A DNA stretch of 45,017 bases from Pseudonocardia sp. SCN 73-27 (lineage in GTDB: Bacteria > Actinomycetota > Actinomycetes > Mycobacteriales > Pseudonocardiaceae): assembly GCA_001725415.1 (NCBI GenBank), contig MEGH01000043.1, forward strand, positions 1 to 45,017, written 5' to 3'. The first letter of the stretch is position 1; the number at the start of each line of letters is the position of its first letter. Positions 6,733-16,154 of the stretch are shown piece by piece. A program made the translations under genes and the position numbers. The notes beneath the pieces are model-generated. The model saw nothing but the letters and a program-made list of their open reading frames with translations. It was not told where the DNA came from and did not search any database.

Positions 6733-7665
6733 ATGATCCTGGAGGCGACGGGCCTGCGGAAGCGCTACGGCGACACGACGGTGCTCGACGGCATCGACCT
6801 CGCCGTCGCGGAGGGCTCGGTGCTGGCGCTGCTCGGACCGAACGGCGCCGGCAAGACGACGACGGTCCGCATCCTCGGCACGCTGACGCGCCCGGACGGT
6901 GGGTCGGCGCGGATCGCGGGTTTCGACGTCTCGACACAGCCACGGCGGGTGCGTGAGGCGATCGCGCTGACCGGCCAGTACGCGGCCGTCGACGCGCAGC
7001 AGACCGGCCGGGAGAACCTCACCATGATCGGGAGGCTGCTGCGCCTTGGCAGGCGGGGCGCGACGACCCGGGCGGACGAGCTGCTCGAGCGGTTCGAGCT
7101 CACCGAGGCCGCGGATCGGCGCGTCGTCACCTACTCCGGCGGGATGCGGCGGCGTCTCGACCTGGCGATGAGCCTGGTCGCGGCGCCACGGCTGCTGTTC
7201 CTCGACGAGCCGACCACGGGCCTCGACCCCGCGAGCCGGGCGACGATGTGGGGCGCGGTCGGCGAGCTGGTGCGCGGCGGCACGACGGTGCTGCTGACGA
7301 CCCAGTACCTCGAGGAGGCCGACCGGTTGGCGGACCGCATCGTGCTGATCGACGACGGCCGGGTCGCCGCGGAGGGATCGGCCGACGAGCTGAAGGCCCG
7401 CGTCGGCGGCGACCGTCTCGATCTCTGGTTCGCCGACCGGGAGCGCCTCGAGAGAGCGGCGGTGATCCTCGACGCGGCAGCCGACCTGCACGAAACCAGG
7501 ATCGGACTACCGACCGACGGGTCCGCCGGCCAGCTCCACCACGTCCTCGACGTCCTGCGCGCCGCGGGTGCCGGGCCCGACCGCGTCACCAGCCACCGCC
7601 CGACGCTCGACGACGTCTTCCTGGGCGTCACGAAGCGCACCCTCGTCACCGGAGCGGACCGATGA
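6733..7665 (+). CDS. DrrA-type ABC exporter, ATP-binding subunit
   Basis: A 310-residue nucleotide-binding protein: Walker A GPNGAGKTTT, signature YSGGMRRRLDLA, Walker B LLFLDEPTTGLD and the H-loop region LLTTQYLEEADRLADRI. The C-terminal extension of about 90 residues and the Q-x-Y-L-E-E-A-D-x-L pattern are typical of the daunorubicin-resistance (DrrA) family, which drives efflux of drugs or lipids. ATG 6733 is preceded by GAGAGGGGA at ideal distance; an upstream GTG at 6709 lies within the operator and is rejected. Its stop overlaps the permease start (ATGA). It is probably derepressed when the adjacent TetR protein binds its ligand. Confidence 0.95.
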   Translation: MILEATGLRKRYGDTTVLDGIDLAVAEGSVLALLGPNGAGKTTTVRILGTLTRPDGGSARIAGFDVSTQPRRVREAIALTGQYAAVDAQQTGRENLTMIGRLLRLGRRGATTRADELLERFELTEAADRRVVTYSGGMRRRLDLAMSLVAAPRLLFLDEPTTGLDPASRATMWGAVGELVRGGTTVLLTTQYLEEADRLADRIVLIDDGRVAAEGSADELKARVGGDRLDLWFADRERLERAAVILDAAADLHETRIGLPTDGSAGQLHHVLDVLRAAGAGPDRVTSHRPTLDDVFLGVTKRTLVTGADR

Positions 7666-8408
7666 GCGCAACCCTGACGATGGTCGACCGCAGCGTGCGG
7701 CTGACCAGGCGCAACGTCGACACGATGATCATGTCGGTGGTGCTGCCGCTGCTGATGATGGCGTTGTACGTCTACGTGTTCGGCGGCGCGATCGACACGG
7801 GTACGGCCTACGTCACCTACGTGGTGCCGGGGACGATCCTGCTGTGCGCGGGGTACGGCGCGGCGTCGACGGCGATGGCGGTGGCCGACGACATGAACAG
7901 CGGCATGATCGACCGGCTGCGGTCGATGCCGGTGCGGGCGTCGGCAGTGCTCACAGGACACGTCGCGGCGAGCGTGGCGCGCAATGCGGTGGCGACGACC
8001 GTCGTCGTGGGCGCGGCGGTGGCGATGGGGTTCCGGCCGACCGCGACGCTGCTCGACTGGCTGCTCGCGGCCGGACTGGTGCTACTGTACGTGCTGGCGC
8101 TGTCGTGGTTGGCGGCGGGGCTGGGGGCGTTGGCGCGCAGCGTCGAGTCGGCGAGCGCGTTGAGCTTCGTGATGCTGTTCCTGCCGTACCTGAGCAGCGC
8201 GTTCGTGCCGACGGAGACGATGCCGGCGGTGCTGCGCGCGATCGGCGACAACCAGCCGGTGACGCCGATCATCGAGACGGTCCGCGGGCTGCTGACGGGC
8301 ACGCCGATCGGGTCGGCGGGCTGGATCGGGCCTGCGTGGGCGGTGGGGCTGCTCGTGGTGTCGTTCGTGTTCGCGACGACCTGCTACCGCCGGCGCACCA
8401 CCCGCTGA
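7662..8408 (+). CDS. DrrB-type ABC-2 exporter permease
   Basis: A 248-residue membrane protein with six predicted helices (about residues 23-45, 52-72, 100-125, 132-158, 166-186 and 222-240), as in the ABC-2 permeases. The start ATG lies in the stop of the ATPase gene, so the two subunits are translationally coupled. Conserved features include the N-terminal helix after a cytoplasmic RLTRRN stretch and the late P-x-x-x-x-I-E-x-x-R-G-L motif (PVTPIIETVRGLLTG) of DrrB-like proteins. With the upstream ATPase it should form a 2+2 exporter. Substrate unknown. Confidence 0.93.
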   Translation: MSATLTMVDRSVRLTRRNVDTMIMSVVLPLLMMALYVYVFGGAIDTGTAYVTYVVPGTILLCAGYGAASTAMAVADDMNSGMIDRLRSMPVRASAVLTGHVAASVARNAVATTVVVGAAVAMGFRPTATLLDWLLAAGLVLLYVLALSWLAAGLGALARSVESASALSFVMLFLPYLSSAFVPTETMPAVLRAIGDNQPVTPIIETVRGLLTGTPIGSAGWIGPAWAVGLLVVSFVFATTCYRRRTTR

Positions 8409-8472
8409 GAAGATCGCCGGCGGCCCCTACCCTGGCGGGCGTGCCCGTGACCGTCGCTCCTCAGCGCTGACC

Positions 8473-9897
8473 GTGGTCGACTCGCACGACGGCGCCGCCG
8501 ACCGGCTCACCCGCAGACTGCGAGGTGCGCTGCGGCGTGACGCCCGCCGGCTGCTCTCGGCGGGGCCTCCGACCCTGCCGATGCTCGAGGTCGGCCCCAA
8601 GGTCCCCGACGACGCCCGCGTGCAGGAGGTCCTCGACCTCTGCATGCGGGTGGGGGAGGTGCTGCTGTCGAGCGGGGAGAGCGTCGACGAGGTCACCGAG
8701 ACGATGCTGCGGCTGGCCCGGGTGGGTGGGCTGTCGGCGGTCGAGGTGGACATCACGTTCACGTCGGTGACGATGTCCTGCCATCGGGGCAAGGTGGCGC
8801 CCCCGGTCACGACGATGCGGCTGGTGCGTTACCGCTCCCTCGACCTCACCCGGCTCGCGGCGGTGCGTGAGCTGGTCTCGGCGGCGGAGTCGGGCAACGT
8901 GGACGTGCGGAGCGCGGCGTCGGCGCTCTCGGCGCTGACGGCGGCCCCGCACCCCTACCCGCGCTGGGTGGCGACGGCAGGCTGGGCGCTCCTGGCGGGC
9001 ACGATCGCGATCCTGCTGGGCGGGGCGCCGGTGACGGCGGGGCTGGCGTTCGTCGTGACGGCGTTGATCGATCGGACGGGCCGGCTGTTGTCCCGCTTCG
9101 GGTTGCCGACGTTCTTCCTGCAGGTGGTCGGCGGTCTGTTCGCGACGTTGTCGACGGTGGGTCTGCTCGCGGCCGGGGTGTTCCCCGACGGGGCGCGGCC
9201 GTCGCTGGTGGTCGCGGCCGGCATCACGGTGCTGCTGTCGGGGTTGTCGGTGGTCAGCACGGTGCAGGACGCCATCACCGGCTACTACGTGACGGCGGCA
9301 GGCCGGGGCGTGGAGATCGCGCTGCTGTCGGCGGGGCTGCTGACGGGCGTCGTCATCGGGCTGAAGCTGGGCTTCGCGGTGGGCGTCGCGCTGGAGGTGT
9401 CGGGCGACGTGTCGGTGTCGGCGGGCCGGTTCGGGCTGTCGGTGGCCCTGGGTGCCGTGGCCGCGGCGGCGTACGCGCTGGCGGGGTACGCGCCGTTGAA
9501 GACGTTGCCGTTGGCGGGCATCGCGGGCGCGGCAGGCTGGGGCACGTACTCGCTGCTCTCCCAGTTCGCCGATGCCGGCCCGATCGCCTCGACGGGCATC
9601 GCGGCCGTCGTCATCGGGGTGTTCTCCGGGGTCCTGCGGCGGACGACGACGGTCCCGACGCTCGTCGTCACCCTCGCCGGCATCACCCCGCTGCTGCCCG
9701 GTCTGACGGCGTACCGCGGCTTCTACCAGCTCGCGGTGCAGGGCGTCGCCGAAGGACTGGTGACGGTCACGCTCGCCCTCGCCATCGGTCTGGCGCTGGC
9801 GGCCGGAGTGGCGCTGGGCGAGTTCGTCGTGCGGCCCCGCAGGATCGCGCCGGTGCCGGCTGTCACGAACGAGGCACCGGAGGCCGAGCGCCAGTAA
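8473..9897 (+). CDS. ThrE-family threonine/serine exporter
   Basis: A 474-residue protein. A cytoplasmic N-terminal domain of about 150 residues ([29 protein letters not shown] ... [10 protein letters not shown]) is the DUF1212/ThrE domain. It is followed by about ten hydrophobic helices, with the second half corresponding to the DUF3815 part. This is the single-chain actinobacterial form, as in Corynebacterium ThrE, which exports L-threonine and L-serine by proton-driven transport. The start is GTG at 8473, without a clear ribosome-binding site. It is downstream of the drug-exporter pair but 64 bp away, so it may have its own promoter. Confidence 0.88.
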   Translation: MVDSHDGAADRLTRRLRGALRRDARRLLSAGPPTLPMLEVGPKVPDDARVQEVLDLCMRVGEVLLSSGESVDEVTETMLRLARVGGLSAVEVDITFTSVTMSCHRGKVAPPVTTMRLVRYRSLDLTRLAAVRELVSAAESGNVDVRSAASALSALTAAPHPYPRWVATAGWALLAGTIAILLGGAPVTAGLAFVVTALIDRTGRLLSRFGLPTFFLQVVGGLFATLSTVGLLAAGVFPDGARPSLVVAAGITVLLSGLSVVSTVQDAITGYYVTAAGRGVEIALLSAGLLTGVVIGLKLGFAVGVALEVSGDVSVSAGRFGLSVALGAVAAAAYALAGYAPLKTLPLAGIAGAAGWGTYSLLSQFADAGPIASTGIAAVVIGVFSGVLRRTTTVPTLVVTLAGITPLLPGLTAYRGFYQLAVQGVAEGLVTVTLALAIGLALAAGVALGEFVVRPRRIAPVPAVTNEAPEAERQ

Positions 9898-9950
9898 TCT
9901 CCCGTACCGGGTCCGCGGCACCCCCGGCCGCGCCCGACCTGGAGGGTGCA

Positions 9951-11387
9951 TTGGCCGCCGAGACCGCCGAGGGCACGGAGCTTCCCGGTGCCGAGTTCGT
10001 CGTCGTGGCGAACCGGCTGCCCGTGGACCTGGAGAAGCTGCCCGACGGCAGCACCCGCTGGAAGCGCAGCCCCGGCGGCCTGGTCACCGCGCTGGAACCG
10101 ATGCTGCGCAGTCGCGAGGGCGCCTGGGTCGGCTGGCCAGGGCTGGCCGATGCCGAGGTGGAGCCACTCGTCGAGGACGGCCTGCAGCTGCACCCCGTGA
10201 TGCTCACGGCCGACGAGGTCGAGAACTATTACGAGGGCTTCTCCAACGGCACCCTGTGGCCGCTTTACCACGACGTCGTCGCCCCCCCAGCGTTCCACCG
10301 GCACTGGTGGCGCGCCTACGTGCGCGTCAACGAGCGCTTCGCCGAAGCCGTCGCCGAGGTGGCGGCGCAGGGCGCGACGATCTGGATCCAGGACTATCAG
10401 CTGCAGCTGCTGCCCGCCGCGCTGCGCGCGCTGCGTCCCGACCTGCGCATCGGTTTCTTCCTGCACATCCCGTTCCCGCCCACCGAGCTGTTCCTGCAGC
10501 TGCCGTGGCGCCGCGAGATCGTCGAAGGGCTGTTGGGGGCCGATCTCGTCGGCTTCCACACCGCCGGCGGCGCCCGGAACTTCCGGTCGCTCGCGCTGCG
10601 GCTCGGTGACGCGCAGGCCGGGTCCGGGCGCAGCGAGGTCGTCGTCGGCGACCGGAAGGTGAGGATCGGGGCGTTCCCGATCTCGATCGACTCCGCGGCG
10701 CTCGACGAACTGGCCCACGACGAGGACGTCCGGAAGCGGGCCGCGGAGATCCGCGCCGACCTGGGCGAGCCGCGACGGGTGCTGCTCGGCGTCGACCGGC
10801 TCGACTACACCAAGGGCATCGACGTCCGGCTCAAGGCGTTCCACGAGCTCCTCGCCGAGGGCACGCTCGCCGCCGACGACACCGTCATGATCCAGCTGGC
10901 GACGCCCAGCCGCGAGCGCGTCGAGCACTACCAGCAGATGCGCGACGACATCGAGCTGACGGTCGGGCGTATCAACGGCGAGTTCGCCCGCGTCGGCCAC
11001 CCGGCCGTGCACTACCTGCATCAGGCGTTGCCGCGCAGGGAGCTGGCGGCGTTCTTCCTGGCCGCCGACGTCATGCTGGTGACGCCGCTGCGCGACGGGA
11101 TGAACCTCGTCGCCAAGGAGTACGTGGCCTGCCGCTACGACCTCGGCGGCGCGCTGGTGCTGTCGGAGTTCGCGGGCGCGGCCGTCGAGATGACGCAGGC
11201 GTACCTGGTCAACCCGCACGACACCGACGGCATCAAGGCGACGATCGCCGAGGCCGTCAACGCGCCGGACGACGTCAACCGCAAACGGATGAAGGCGTTG
11301 CGCCGTCAGGTGATGACGCACGACGTCGACCGCTGGGCGCGGTCGTTCCTCGACACCCTCGGCCTGCCGGCCCCCACAGATGACTGA
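9951..11387 (+). CDS. otsA: trehalose-6-phosphate synthase
   Basis: A 478-residue GT20 glycosyltransferase that joins UDP-glucose (or another NDP-glucose) to glucose-6-phosphate. The N-terminal [10 protein letters not shown] and [11 protein letters not shown] motifs bind glucose-6-phosphate. [15 protein letters not shown] and [11 protein letters not shown] are family signatures, and [16 protein letters not shown] binds the nucleotide sugar. The start is TTG at 9951, well placed after GGAGGG. The gene overlaps otsB by 8 bp, so both steps of trehalose synthesis are co-translated. Confidence 0.97.
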   Translation: MAAETAEGTELPGAEFVVVANRLPVDLEKLPDGSTRWKRSPGGLVTALEPMLRSREGAWVGWPGLADAEVEPLVEDGLQLHPVMLTADEVENYYEGFSNGTLWPLYHDVVAPPAFHRHWWRAYVRVNERFAEAVAEVAAQGATIWIQDYQLQLLPAALRALRPDLRIGFFLHIPFPPTELFLQLPWRREIVEGLLGADLVGFHTAGGARNFRSLALRLGDAQAGSGRSEVVVGDRKVRIGAFPISIDSAALDELAHDEDVRKRAAEIRADLGEPRRVLLGVDRLDYTKGIDVRLKAFHELLAEGTLAADDTVMIQLATPSRERVEHYQQMRDDIELTVGRINGEFARVGHPAVHYLHQALPRRELAAFFLAADVMLVTPLRDGMNLVAKEYVACRYDLGGALVLSEFAGAAVEMTQAYLVNPHDTDGIKATIAEAVNAPDDVNRKRMKALRRQVMTHDVDRWARSFLDTLGLPAPTDD

Positions 11388-12153
11388 CCGCGTCCTGGAC
11401 ATCGGTCTGGAGGAGGCGCTGCGCCGGGTCGCGTCGGTGCCGCGGCTGCTCGTGGCGCTCGACTTCGACGGCGTGCTCGCCCCCATCGTCCCCGTGCCGT
11501 CCGACGCCCGGCCGCTGCCGGCGTCGGCGCGTGCGATCGAGGGCCTCGCGGGCCTAGCGGACACGACGGTCGCCCTGGTGTCGGGCCGTGGCCTCGACGA
11601 CCTGCGCGCCGTGTCGGGGTTCGGGTCGCCGCTGGTGCTGGTCGGCAGCCACGGTGGGGAGTTCTCCGACGCCGGCGCCGACCTCCTCGACGACACGCAA
11701 CAGACCCGCCGCTCCGACCTGCTCGCCGAGCTGGAGAAACTGATCGACGGCGAACCCGGGGTGGGCCTGGAGCGCAAACCGGCCGGGGCCGCGGTGCACG
11801 TGCGCAACGCGACGCCCGACGTCGCCGAACGGGTGCTGGCCGCTGTGCGGACGGGCCCCGCCGCCGCGTCGGACATCGACGCGATCGAGGGCAAGGCCGT
11901 CATCGACCTCGCGGTGGTGGAGGTGAGCAAGGGCGGCGCCATCGACGTCCTGCGCGCCCGCACCGGCGCCGACGCCGTCCTCTTCGCGGGCGACGACGTC
12001 ACCGACGAGACGGGGTTCGCCCGGCTCGGGGACGGCGACGTCGGCATCAAGGTGGGGGAGGGCCCGACCGCCGCCGCGCACCGGGTGACAGACCCGGAGG
12101 CGATGTCGCACGTGCTGGGCGTGCTGCGCGACGCCCGGTCGGCCACTCGATAG
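11380..12153 (+). CDS. otsB: trehalose-6-phosphate phosphatase
   Basis: A 257-residue HAD-superfamily phosphatase that removes phosphate from trehalose-6-phosphate. The nucleophile motif is DFDGVLAPI, motif II is SGRGLDDL, and motif IV is [10 protein letters not shown]. The cap domain (about residues 105-175) carries the family [14 protein letters not shown]-like stretch that contacts the sugar. It starts inside the end of otsA and ends 45 bp before the convergent LacI-family gene. Trehalose serves as a compatible solute and, in mycolic-acid bacteria, as a lipid carrier. Confidence 0.95.
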   Translation: MTDRVLDIGLEEALRRVASVPRLLVALDFDGVLAPIVPVPSDARPLPASARAIEGLAGLADTTVALVSGRGLDDLRAVSGFGSPLVLVGSHGGEFSDAGADLLDDTQQTRRSDLLAELEKLIDGEPGVGLERKPAGAAVHVRNATPDVAERVLAAVRTGPAAASDIDAIEGKAVIDLAVVEVSKGGAIDVLRARTGADAVLFAGDDVTDETGFARLGDGDVGIKVGEGPTAAAHRVTDPEAMSHVLGVLRDARSATR

Positions 12154-12198
12154 GTCGAGGAGATCGCGCGACGCGTGGTCCGCGAGGCCTCCTGACGC

Positions 12199-13296
12199 TC
12201 ACCAGCCGGAGAAGAACCTCGACTCGCGCGGGCCCTTGCTGGTTGTGCCCACGACGAGCTCGGTGGGCAGCACGACCTGGCGGGGGCGGTTGCGTTCGCC
12301 GCGTTCGAGCAGCAGCTCGCCCGCGACCTGGCCCTTCTCCCGCACCGGCTGCCGGACGGTGGTGAGCCCGGCCCGTTCAGCCTCGGGGACGCCGTCGAAG
12401 CCGGTGATCGTGAGGTCCTCGGGGACGGCGAGGCCGCGCGCGGTCGCGTGGCGCAGGGCGCCGAGGGCGAGGATGTCGGAGGTGCACACCAGCGCGGTGA
12501 TGCCCGGGTGCGCGGCGAGGATCTCGGCGGCAGCGGCCTCACCTGCGTCGACGGAGTGGTCGAAGCGCTCGTGGACCGGCACGTCGGCCCAGTCGACGCC
12601 GACCTCGGCGAACCCCTCCCGCAGGCCGCCGAGCCGGGCCCGCTGCACCGGGTAGGACGTCTGCTCCTGGCGGAGGACGTCGGCGCGGCCGTCCTGCTGG
12701 TCGGGGCCCAGCCGCATGCAGAGGACCCCGATGCGCCGGTGGCCGAGCCCGGTGAGGTGGCGGGCCATGCCGAGCATGGCGGCGCGGTCGTCGATCCCGA
12801 CGCGGTCGACGCCGTCGATGCCGATGGGCTGGTCGCAGACGACGGTCGGCACCGGGCGTTCGAGGACGGCGAGGAAGTGCGGGTCGTCCTCGCGCACCGA
12901 GTAGACGACGAACCCGTCGACGCCCGCCTGGTGCACCGTGGTGACGTCGGGCTGCGACGGGCTGACGGGGATGAGCAGGAGCCCCTGGCCGGCCTGCTCG
13001 CACGCGAGTGCGAGGCCTTCGAGGAAGCCGGTGGCCACGGGGTCGCGGAAGGCGTAGGACAGCGCCTCGGTGAGCAGGAGCCCGACAGCGCCTGCGCGGC
13101 GGGTGCGCAGCGACCGGGCGACGGGGTCGGGTCCCGGGTAGCCCAGACGGCGGGCGGCTTCGAGGACCCGTGCACGCAGCGTCGCCGACAGTTGGTCGGG
13201 CCGGTTGTAGGCGTTGGACACGGTGGTCCTCGACACTCCCAGCTCGGCGGCGAGGGATGCCAGCGTGGCAGGCCTGCGCGCGTTGGGCTGGGACAT
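12199..13296 (-). CDS. LacI-family transcriptional regulator
   Basis: A 365-residue repressor. The N-terminal HTH (TLASLAAELGVSRTTVSNAYNRPDQLSATLRARVLEAARRLGY) includes the hinge helix, and a periplasmic-binding-protein-like sugar domain follows (residues about 65-350), with TGFDGVPEAERAGLTTVRQP near the end. It is convergent with otsB and divergent from the zinc-uptake operon. Control of trehalose or sugar metabolism is plausible, but no clear LacI operator was found in 13297-13410 and the target is not known. Like most LacI proteins it is expected to be a dimer or tetramer released by a sugar ligand. Confidence 0.9.
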   Translation of the reverse strand: MSQPNARRPATLASLAAELGVSRTTVSNAYNRPDQLSATLRARVLEAARRLGYPGPDPVARSLRTRRAGAVGLLLTEALSYAFRDPVATGFLEGLALACEQAGQGLLLIPVSPSQPDVTTVHQAGVDGFVVYSVREDDPHFLAVLERPVPTVVCDQPIGIDGVDRVGIDDRAAMLGMARHLTGLGHRRIGVLCMRLGPDQQDGRADVLRQEQTSYPVQRARLGGLREGFAEVGVDWADVPVHERFDHSVDAGEAAAAEILAAHPGITALVCTSDILALGALRHATARGLAVPEDLTITGFDGVPEAERAGLTTVRQPVREKGQVAGELLLERGERNRPRQVVLPTELVVGTTSKGPRESRFFSGW

Positions 13297-13410
13297 CCCC
13301 CGAACCTAGCCAGGCAGGTGGCGCAGCACAAAGTCTGAGGGGCAGTGGGCGTCATCGCATTCGGGGCCGGACGATCATTGCATTTCCGCCCGAGTGCCAC
13401 TGTAGAGTGA

Positions 13411-13440
13411 ATTGACAACGGTTTTCAATACAGATATGCG
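13411..13440 (+). promoter_or_regulatory. Zur-box-like palindrome overlapping the znuA promoter
   Basis: ATTGACAACGGTTTTCAAT (13411-13429) is a 19-bp near-perfect palindrome with one mismatched pair per arm. It resembles the AT-rich Zur operators of actinobacteria (TGAAAATGATTTTCA type). It contains TTGACA, which with TATGCG 17 bp downstream (13435-13440) makes a good sigma-A promoter. Zinc-bound Zur would therefore block transcription of the zinc importer. Confidence 0.7.
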
Positions 13441-13464
13441 CACTCGTTGATACGGAGCCCCGAC

Positions 13465-14400
13465 ATGACCCTGCGCCGCGTCGCCACCACCCTCGGTGGC
13501 GCACTCCTCGCCGCGGCCGTGCTCGCCGCCTGTGGCGGCGGCAGCAACACCCCCACATCCCCCGCGACCACCGCAGGGGCCGACGGCAAGGTCGCGGTCG
13601 TCGCCTCGACCGACGTGTACGGCGCCGTCGTCCGCGCCGTCGGCGGTGACCGCGTCGACGTCACCTCGATCATCGACGACCCCGCCAAGGACCCCCACGA
13701 GTACGAGACCACCCCCGCCGACGCGCTGGCCGTCGGCAAGGCGGCGATCGTCGTCCTCAACGGCGGGCACTACGACGACTTCGCGACGAAGCTCGTCGAC
13801 TCCGCGAAGACCAAGCCCCGGACCATCGACGTCTCCGCCCTGTCCGGGCTCGAGGCGCAGGCTCCCGCGGGCGAGGAGTTCAACGAGCACGTCTGGTACA
13901 GCCTGCCGACGATGAAGAAGCTCGCCGACACCCTGGCCGCCGACCTCGGCGAGGTCGACGCCGCCGGCGCCGCGACCTACACCGCCAACGCCGCCGCGTT
14001 CGGCACGAAGATCGACGGGCTGACCGCGAAGCTCGACGCGATCAAGGCCAGACACGACGGGACGGCCGTCGCCATCACCGAGCCGGTCCCGCTGTACATG
14101 GTCGAGGCAGCCGGCCTGAAGAACGTCACCCCCGAGGCGTTCTCCGAGGCCGTCGAGGAGGGCAACGACCCGCCCGCCGCCGTCCTGCAGGAGACCCTCG
14201 CGGTGTTCGGCGGCGGCATCGCGAAGGCCCTCGTCTCCAACGCCCAGACCGAGAGCCCGGCCACCCAGCAGGTCGAGCAGGCCGCCGGCGCGGCGGGTGT
14301 GCCCGTCGTCAAGGTGACCGAGACGCTGCCCGCAGGAGTGACCGACTACGTTTCGTGGCAGTCCCAGCAGATCGACGCGCTCACCACGGCGCTCGGATGA
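13465..14400 (+). CDS. znuA: zinc ABC transporter substrate-binding lipoprotein
   Basis: A 311-residue cluster A-I metal-binding protein. It has a signal peptide ending in the lipobox LAAC, so it is anchored to the outer face of the membrane. Candidate metal ligands are His in DPHEY, His in NEHVWY and an acidic residue in AITEPVPLY, where many homologues have His. ATG at 13465 follows GGAG; the TTG at 13447 is rejected. It lies behind a Zur-like site and is followed by the ATPase and permease genes in one operon. Manganese cannot be fully excluded, but the operator favours zinc. Confidence 0.9.
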   Translation: MTLRRVATTLGGALLAAAVLAACGGGSNTPTSPATTAGADGKVAVVASTDVYGAVVRAVGGDRVDVTSIIDDPAKDPHEYETTPADALAVGKAAIVVLNGGHYDDFATKLVDSAKTKPRTIDVSALSGLEAQAPAGEEFNEHVWYSLPTMKKLADTLAADLGEVDAAGAATYTANAAAFGTKIDGLTAKLDAIKARHDGTAVAITEPVPLYMVEAAGLKNVTPEAFSEAVEEGNDPPAAVLQETLAVFGGGIAKALVSNAQTESPATQQVEQAAGAAGVPVVKVTETLPAGVTDYVSWQSQQIDALTTALG

Positions 14401-14420
14401 CCCTTCTCCGGGAAGGTGCG

Positions 14421-15278
14421 ATGACCCGCCCGCACACCGCCGACGGCCGCGAACCGGCTGCCGTCGAACTGCGGGGCGCCACCGTGCGGTTCGGGACACG
14501 CACCCTCTGGGAGGGGCTCGACCTCGAGATACCCGGCGGCGAGTTCGTCGCGGTCCTGGGCCCCAACGGATCCGGCAAGACGACGCTGCTGCGCGTCCTG
14601 CTCGGGCTACAGCCGGTGCAGGCGGGCGAGGTGCTCGTCGACGGGCACCACGTCCGCCGCGGGGGCGAGGGCATCGGGTACATCCCGCAGCAGAAAGCGA
14701 TCCCCGAGGACGTCCCGCTGCGGGCCCGCGACCTCGTCGGCCTGGGGCTCGACGGGCACCACCTGGGCCTCGGACTGCGCGGGCGCCGCGACCGGGCCCG
14801 CCGGGTCGACGAGGCGCTGGCCGCCGTCGGCGCCACCGGCTACGCCGGCGCGCCCGTCGGACGGCTCTCCGGCGGTGAGCAGCAGCGACTGCGGGTGGCA
14901 CAGGCGCTCGTCGGCGACCCGCGGGTCCTGCTGTGCGACGAGCCGCTCCTCTCGCTCGACCTCGCCCACCAGCGCACGGTCAGCAGGCTCATCGACGAGC
15001 GCCGCCGCACCGCGGGCACGGCCGTCCTGTTCGTGACGCACGAGATCAACCCGATCCTGCCGCTCGTCGACCGCGTGCTCTACCTGGTCGACGGCAGGTT
15101 CCGGTTCGGCACGCCCGACGAGGTGATGACGTCGGAGACGCTCTCGGAGCTCTACCGCACCGACGTCGAGGTGCTTCGGGTGCGGGAACGCCTCGTGGTC
15201 GTCGGCGTCGAGGCGTCGGGGCACTGCCACGGCGCCGACGGGGCCGTCCTCCCCGCCGAGGAGTCGGTCACGCCGTGA
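14421..15278 (+). CDS. znuC: zinc ABC transporter ATP-binding protein
   Basis: A 285-residue ABC ATPase: Walker A GPNGSGKTTLL, the Q-loop IPQQKA, signature LSGGEQQRLRVAQAL, Walker B VLLCDEPLLSLD and the H-loop FVTHEINPIL. DEPLLSLD and HEINPIL are hallmarks of metal-importer ATPases. ATG 14421 follows GGGAAGG; an ATG at 14397 overlapping the znuA stop is a second possibility. The C-terminal tail has a short His/Cys stretch (SGHCHG) that may bind zinc. Its stop overlaps the permease start. Confidence 0.95.
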   Translation: MTRPHTADGREPAAVELRGATVRFGTRTLWEGLDLEIPGGEFVAVLGPNGSGKTTLLRVLLGLQPVQAGEVLVDGHHVRRGGEGIGYIPQQKAIPEDVPLRARDLVGLGLDGHHLGLGLRGRRDRARRVDEALAAVGATGYAGAPVGRLSGGEQQRLRVAQALVGDPRVLLCDEPLLSLDLAHQRTVSRLIDERRRTAGTAVLFVTHEINPILPLVDRVLYLVDGRFRFGTPDEVMTSETLSELYRTDVEVLRVRERLVVVGVEASGHCHGADGAVLPAEESVTP

Positions 15279-16129
15279 ACGAGATCCTCGACAAGCTCTT
15301 CACCTTCGACGGGACGGCCGAGCTGCTGGGCCAGCCATTCGTGCGCAACGCCCTGCTCGCCGCGGCCCTGCTCGGGCTCGTGGCGGGCGTGCTCGCGCCG
15401 CTGATCGTGGCGCGCGGCATGGGCTTCGCCGTGCACGGGACGTCGGAGCTGGCGTTCACCGGAGGCGCCGCGGCGCTGCTGCTCGGGGTGAGCGTCAGCA
15501 TCGGCGCGGTCGCGGGCTCGGTGCTGGCCGGGCTGGTGTTCGGGCTGCTCGGTCTGAGACAGCGCGAGCGCGACTCCGTGATCGGCGTGGTCCTGGCGTT
15601 CGGCCTGGGCCTCGGGGTGTTGCTGCTCGCCCTCTACCCTGGGCGTGCCTCGAACAAGTTCGGGCTGCTCACGGGCTCGATCGTCTCGGTCGACTCCACG
15701 AACCTCTGGGTTCTCGTCATCGTGACGCTGTTGGTGCTGGCGACGATGGCCGTCGTCTACCGGCCGCTGCTGTTCGCCAGCACCGACGCCGAGGTCGCCG
15801 TCGCCCGCGGGGTGCCCGTGCGGCTGCTCTCGCCGCTGTTCGCAGTGCTCATCGCGCTCGTCACCGCACTCGCCGTGCCCATCGTCGGCGCGATCCTCGT
15901 CCTGTCGGTGACGATCATCCCCGGCGCCGCCGCAGCCCGCATCACTGCCAGCCCCCTGGTCGCAACGATCCTCGCCGTCGTCATCGCCGAGGTCGCCCTC
16001 GTCGGCGGCACGATCCTGTCGCTGGCCCCCGGCCTGCCCATCTCCGGATACGTCGCGACGATCGCGTTCCTCGGCTACCTCGCCTGCCGTCTCGTCGGCC
16101 GGGCCCGAGGCCAGGTCCGCACCGGCTGA
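15275..16129 (+). CDS. znuB: zinc ABC transporter permease
   Basis: A 284-residue ABC-3 family membrane protein with about eight helices. It includes the conserved GFAVHGTSELAFTGGAAALLLG segment near residue 50, and VGAILVLSVTIIPGAAAARI, where the family contacts the ATPase. The GTG start lies in the znuC stop (GTGA), so the three genes are coupled. With ZnuA and ZnuC it would import zinc when the metal is scarce. Its end faces rlmB with 25 bp between the stops. Confidence 0.94.
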   Translation: MNEILDKLFTFDGTAELLGQPFVRNALLAAALLGLVAGVLAPLIVARGMGFAVHGTSELAFTGGAAALLLGVSVSIGAVAGSVLAGLVFGLLGLRQRERDSVIGVVLAFGLGLGVLLLALYPGRASNKFGLLTGSIVSVDSTNLWVLVIVTLLVLATMAVVYRPLLFASTDAEVAVARGVPVRLLSPLFAVLIALVTALAVPIVGAILVLSVTIIPGAAAARITASPLVATILAVVIAEVALVGGTILSLAPGLPISGYVATIAFLGYLACRLVGRARGQVRTG

Positions 16130-16154
16130 CGGACCGACCCGAGACCTACCGGCG

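Noticed and set aside
13297-13410. LacI operator next to the LacI-family gene
   Set aside because: Only a weak direct repeat (CATCGCATT/CATTGCATT) is present; no GC-centred palindrome of the LacI type.
9723-13418. A 1231-codon open frame on the minus strand
   Set aside because: It is antisense to otsA, otsB and other clear genes, with Ser/Arg/Pro-rich shadow composition caused by high GC.
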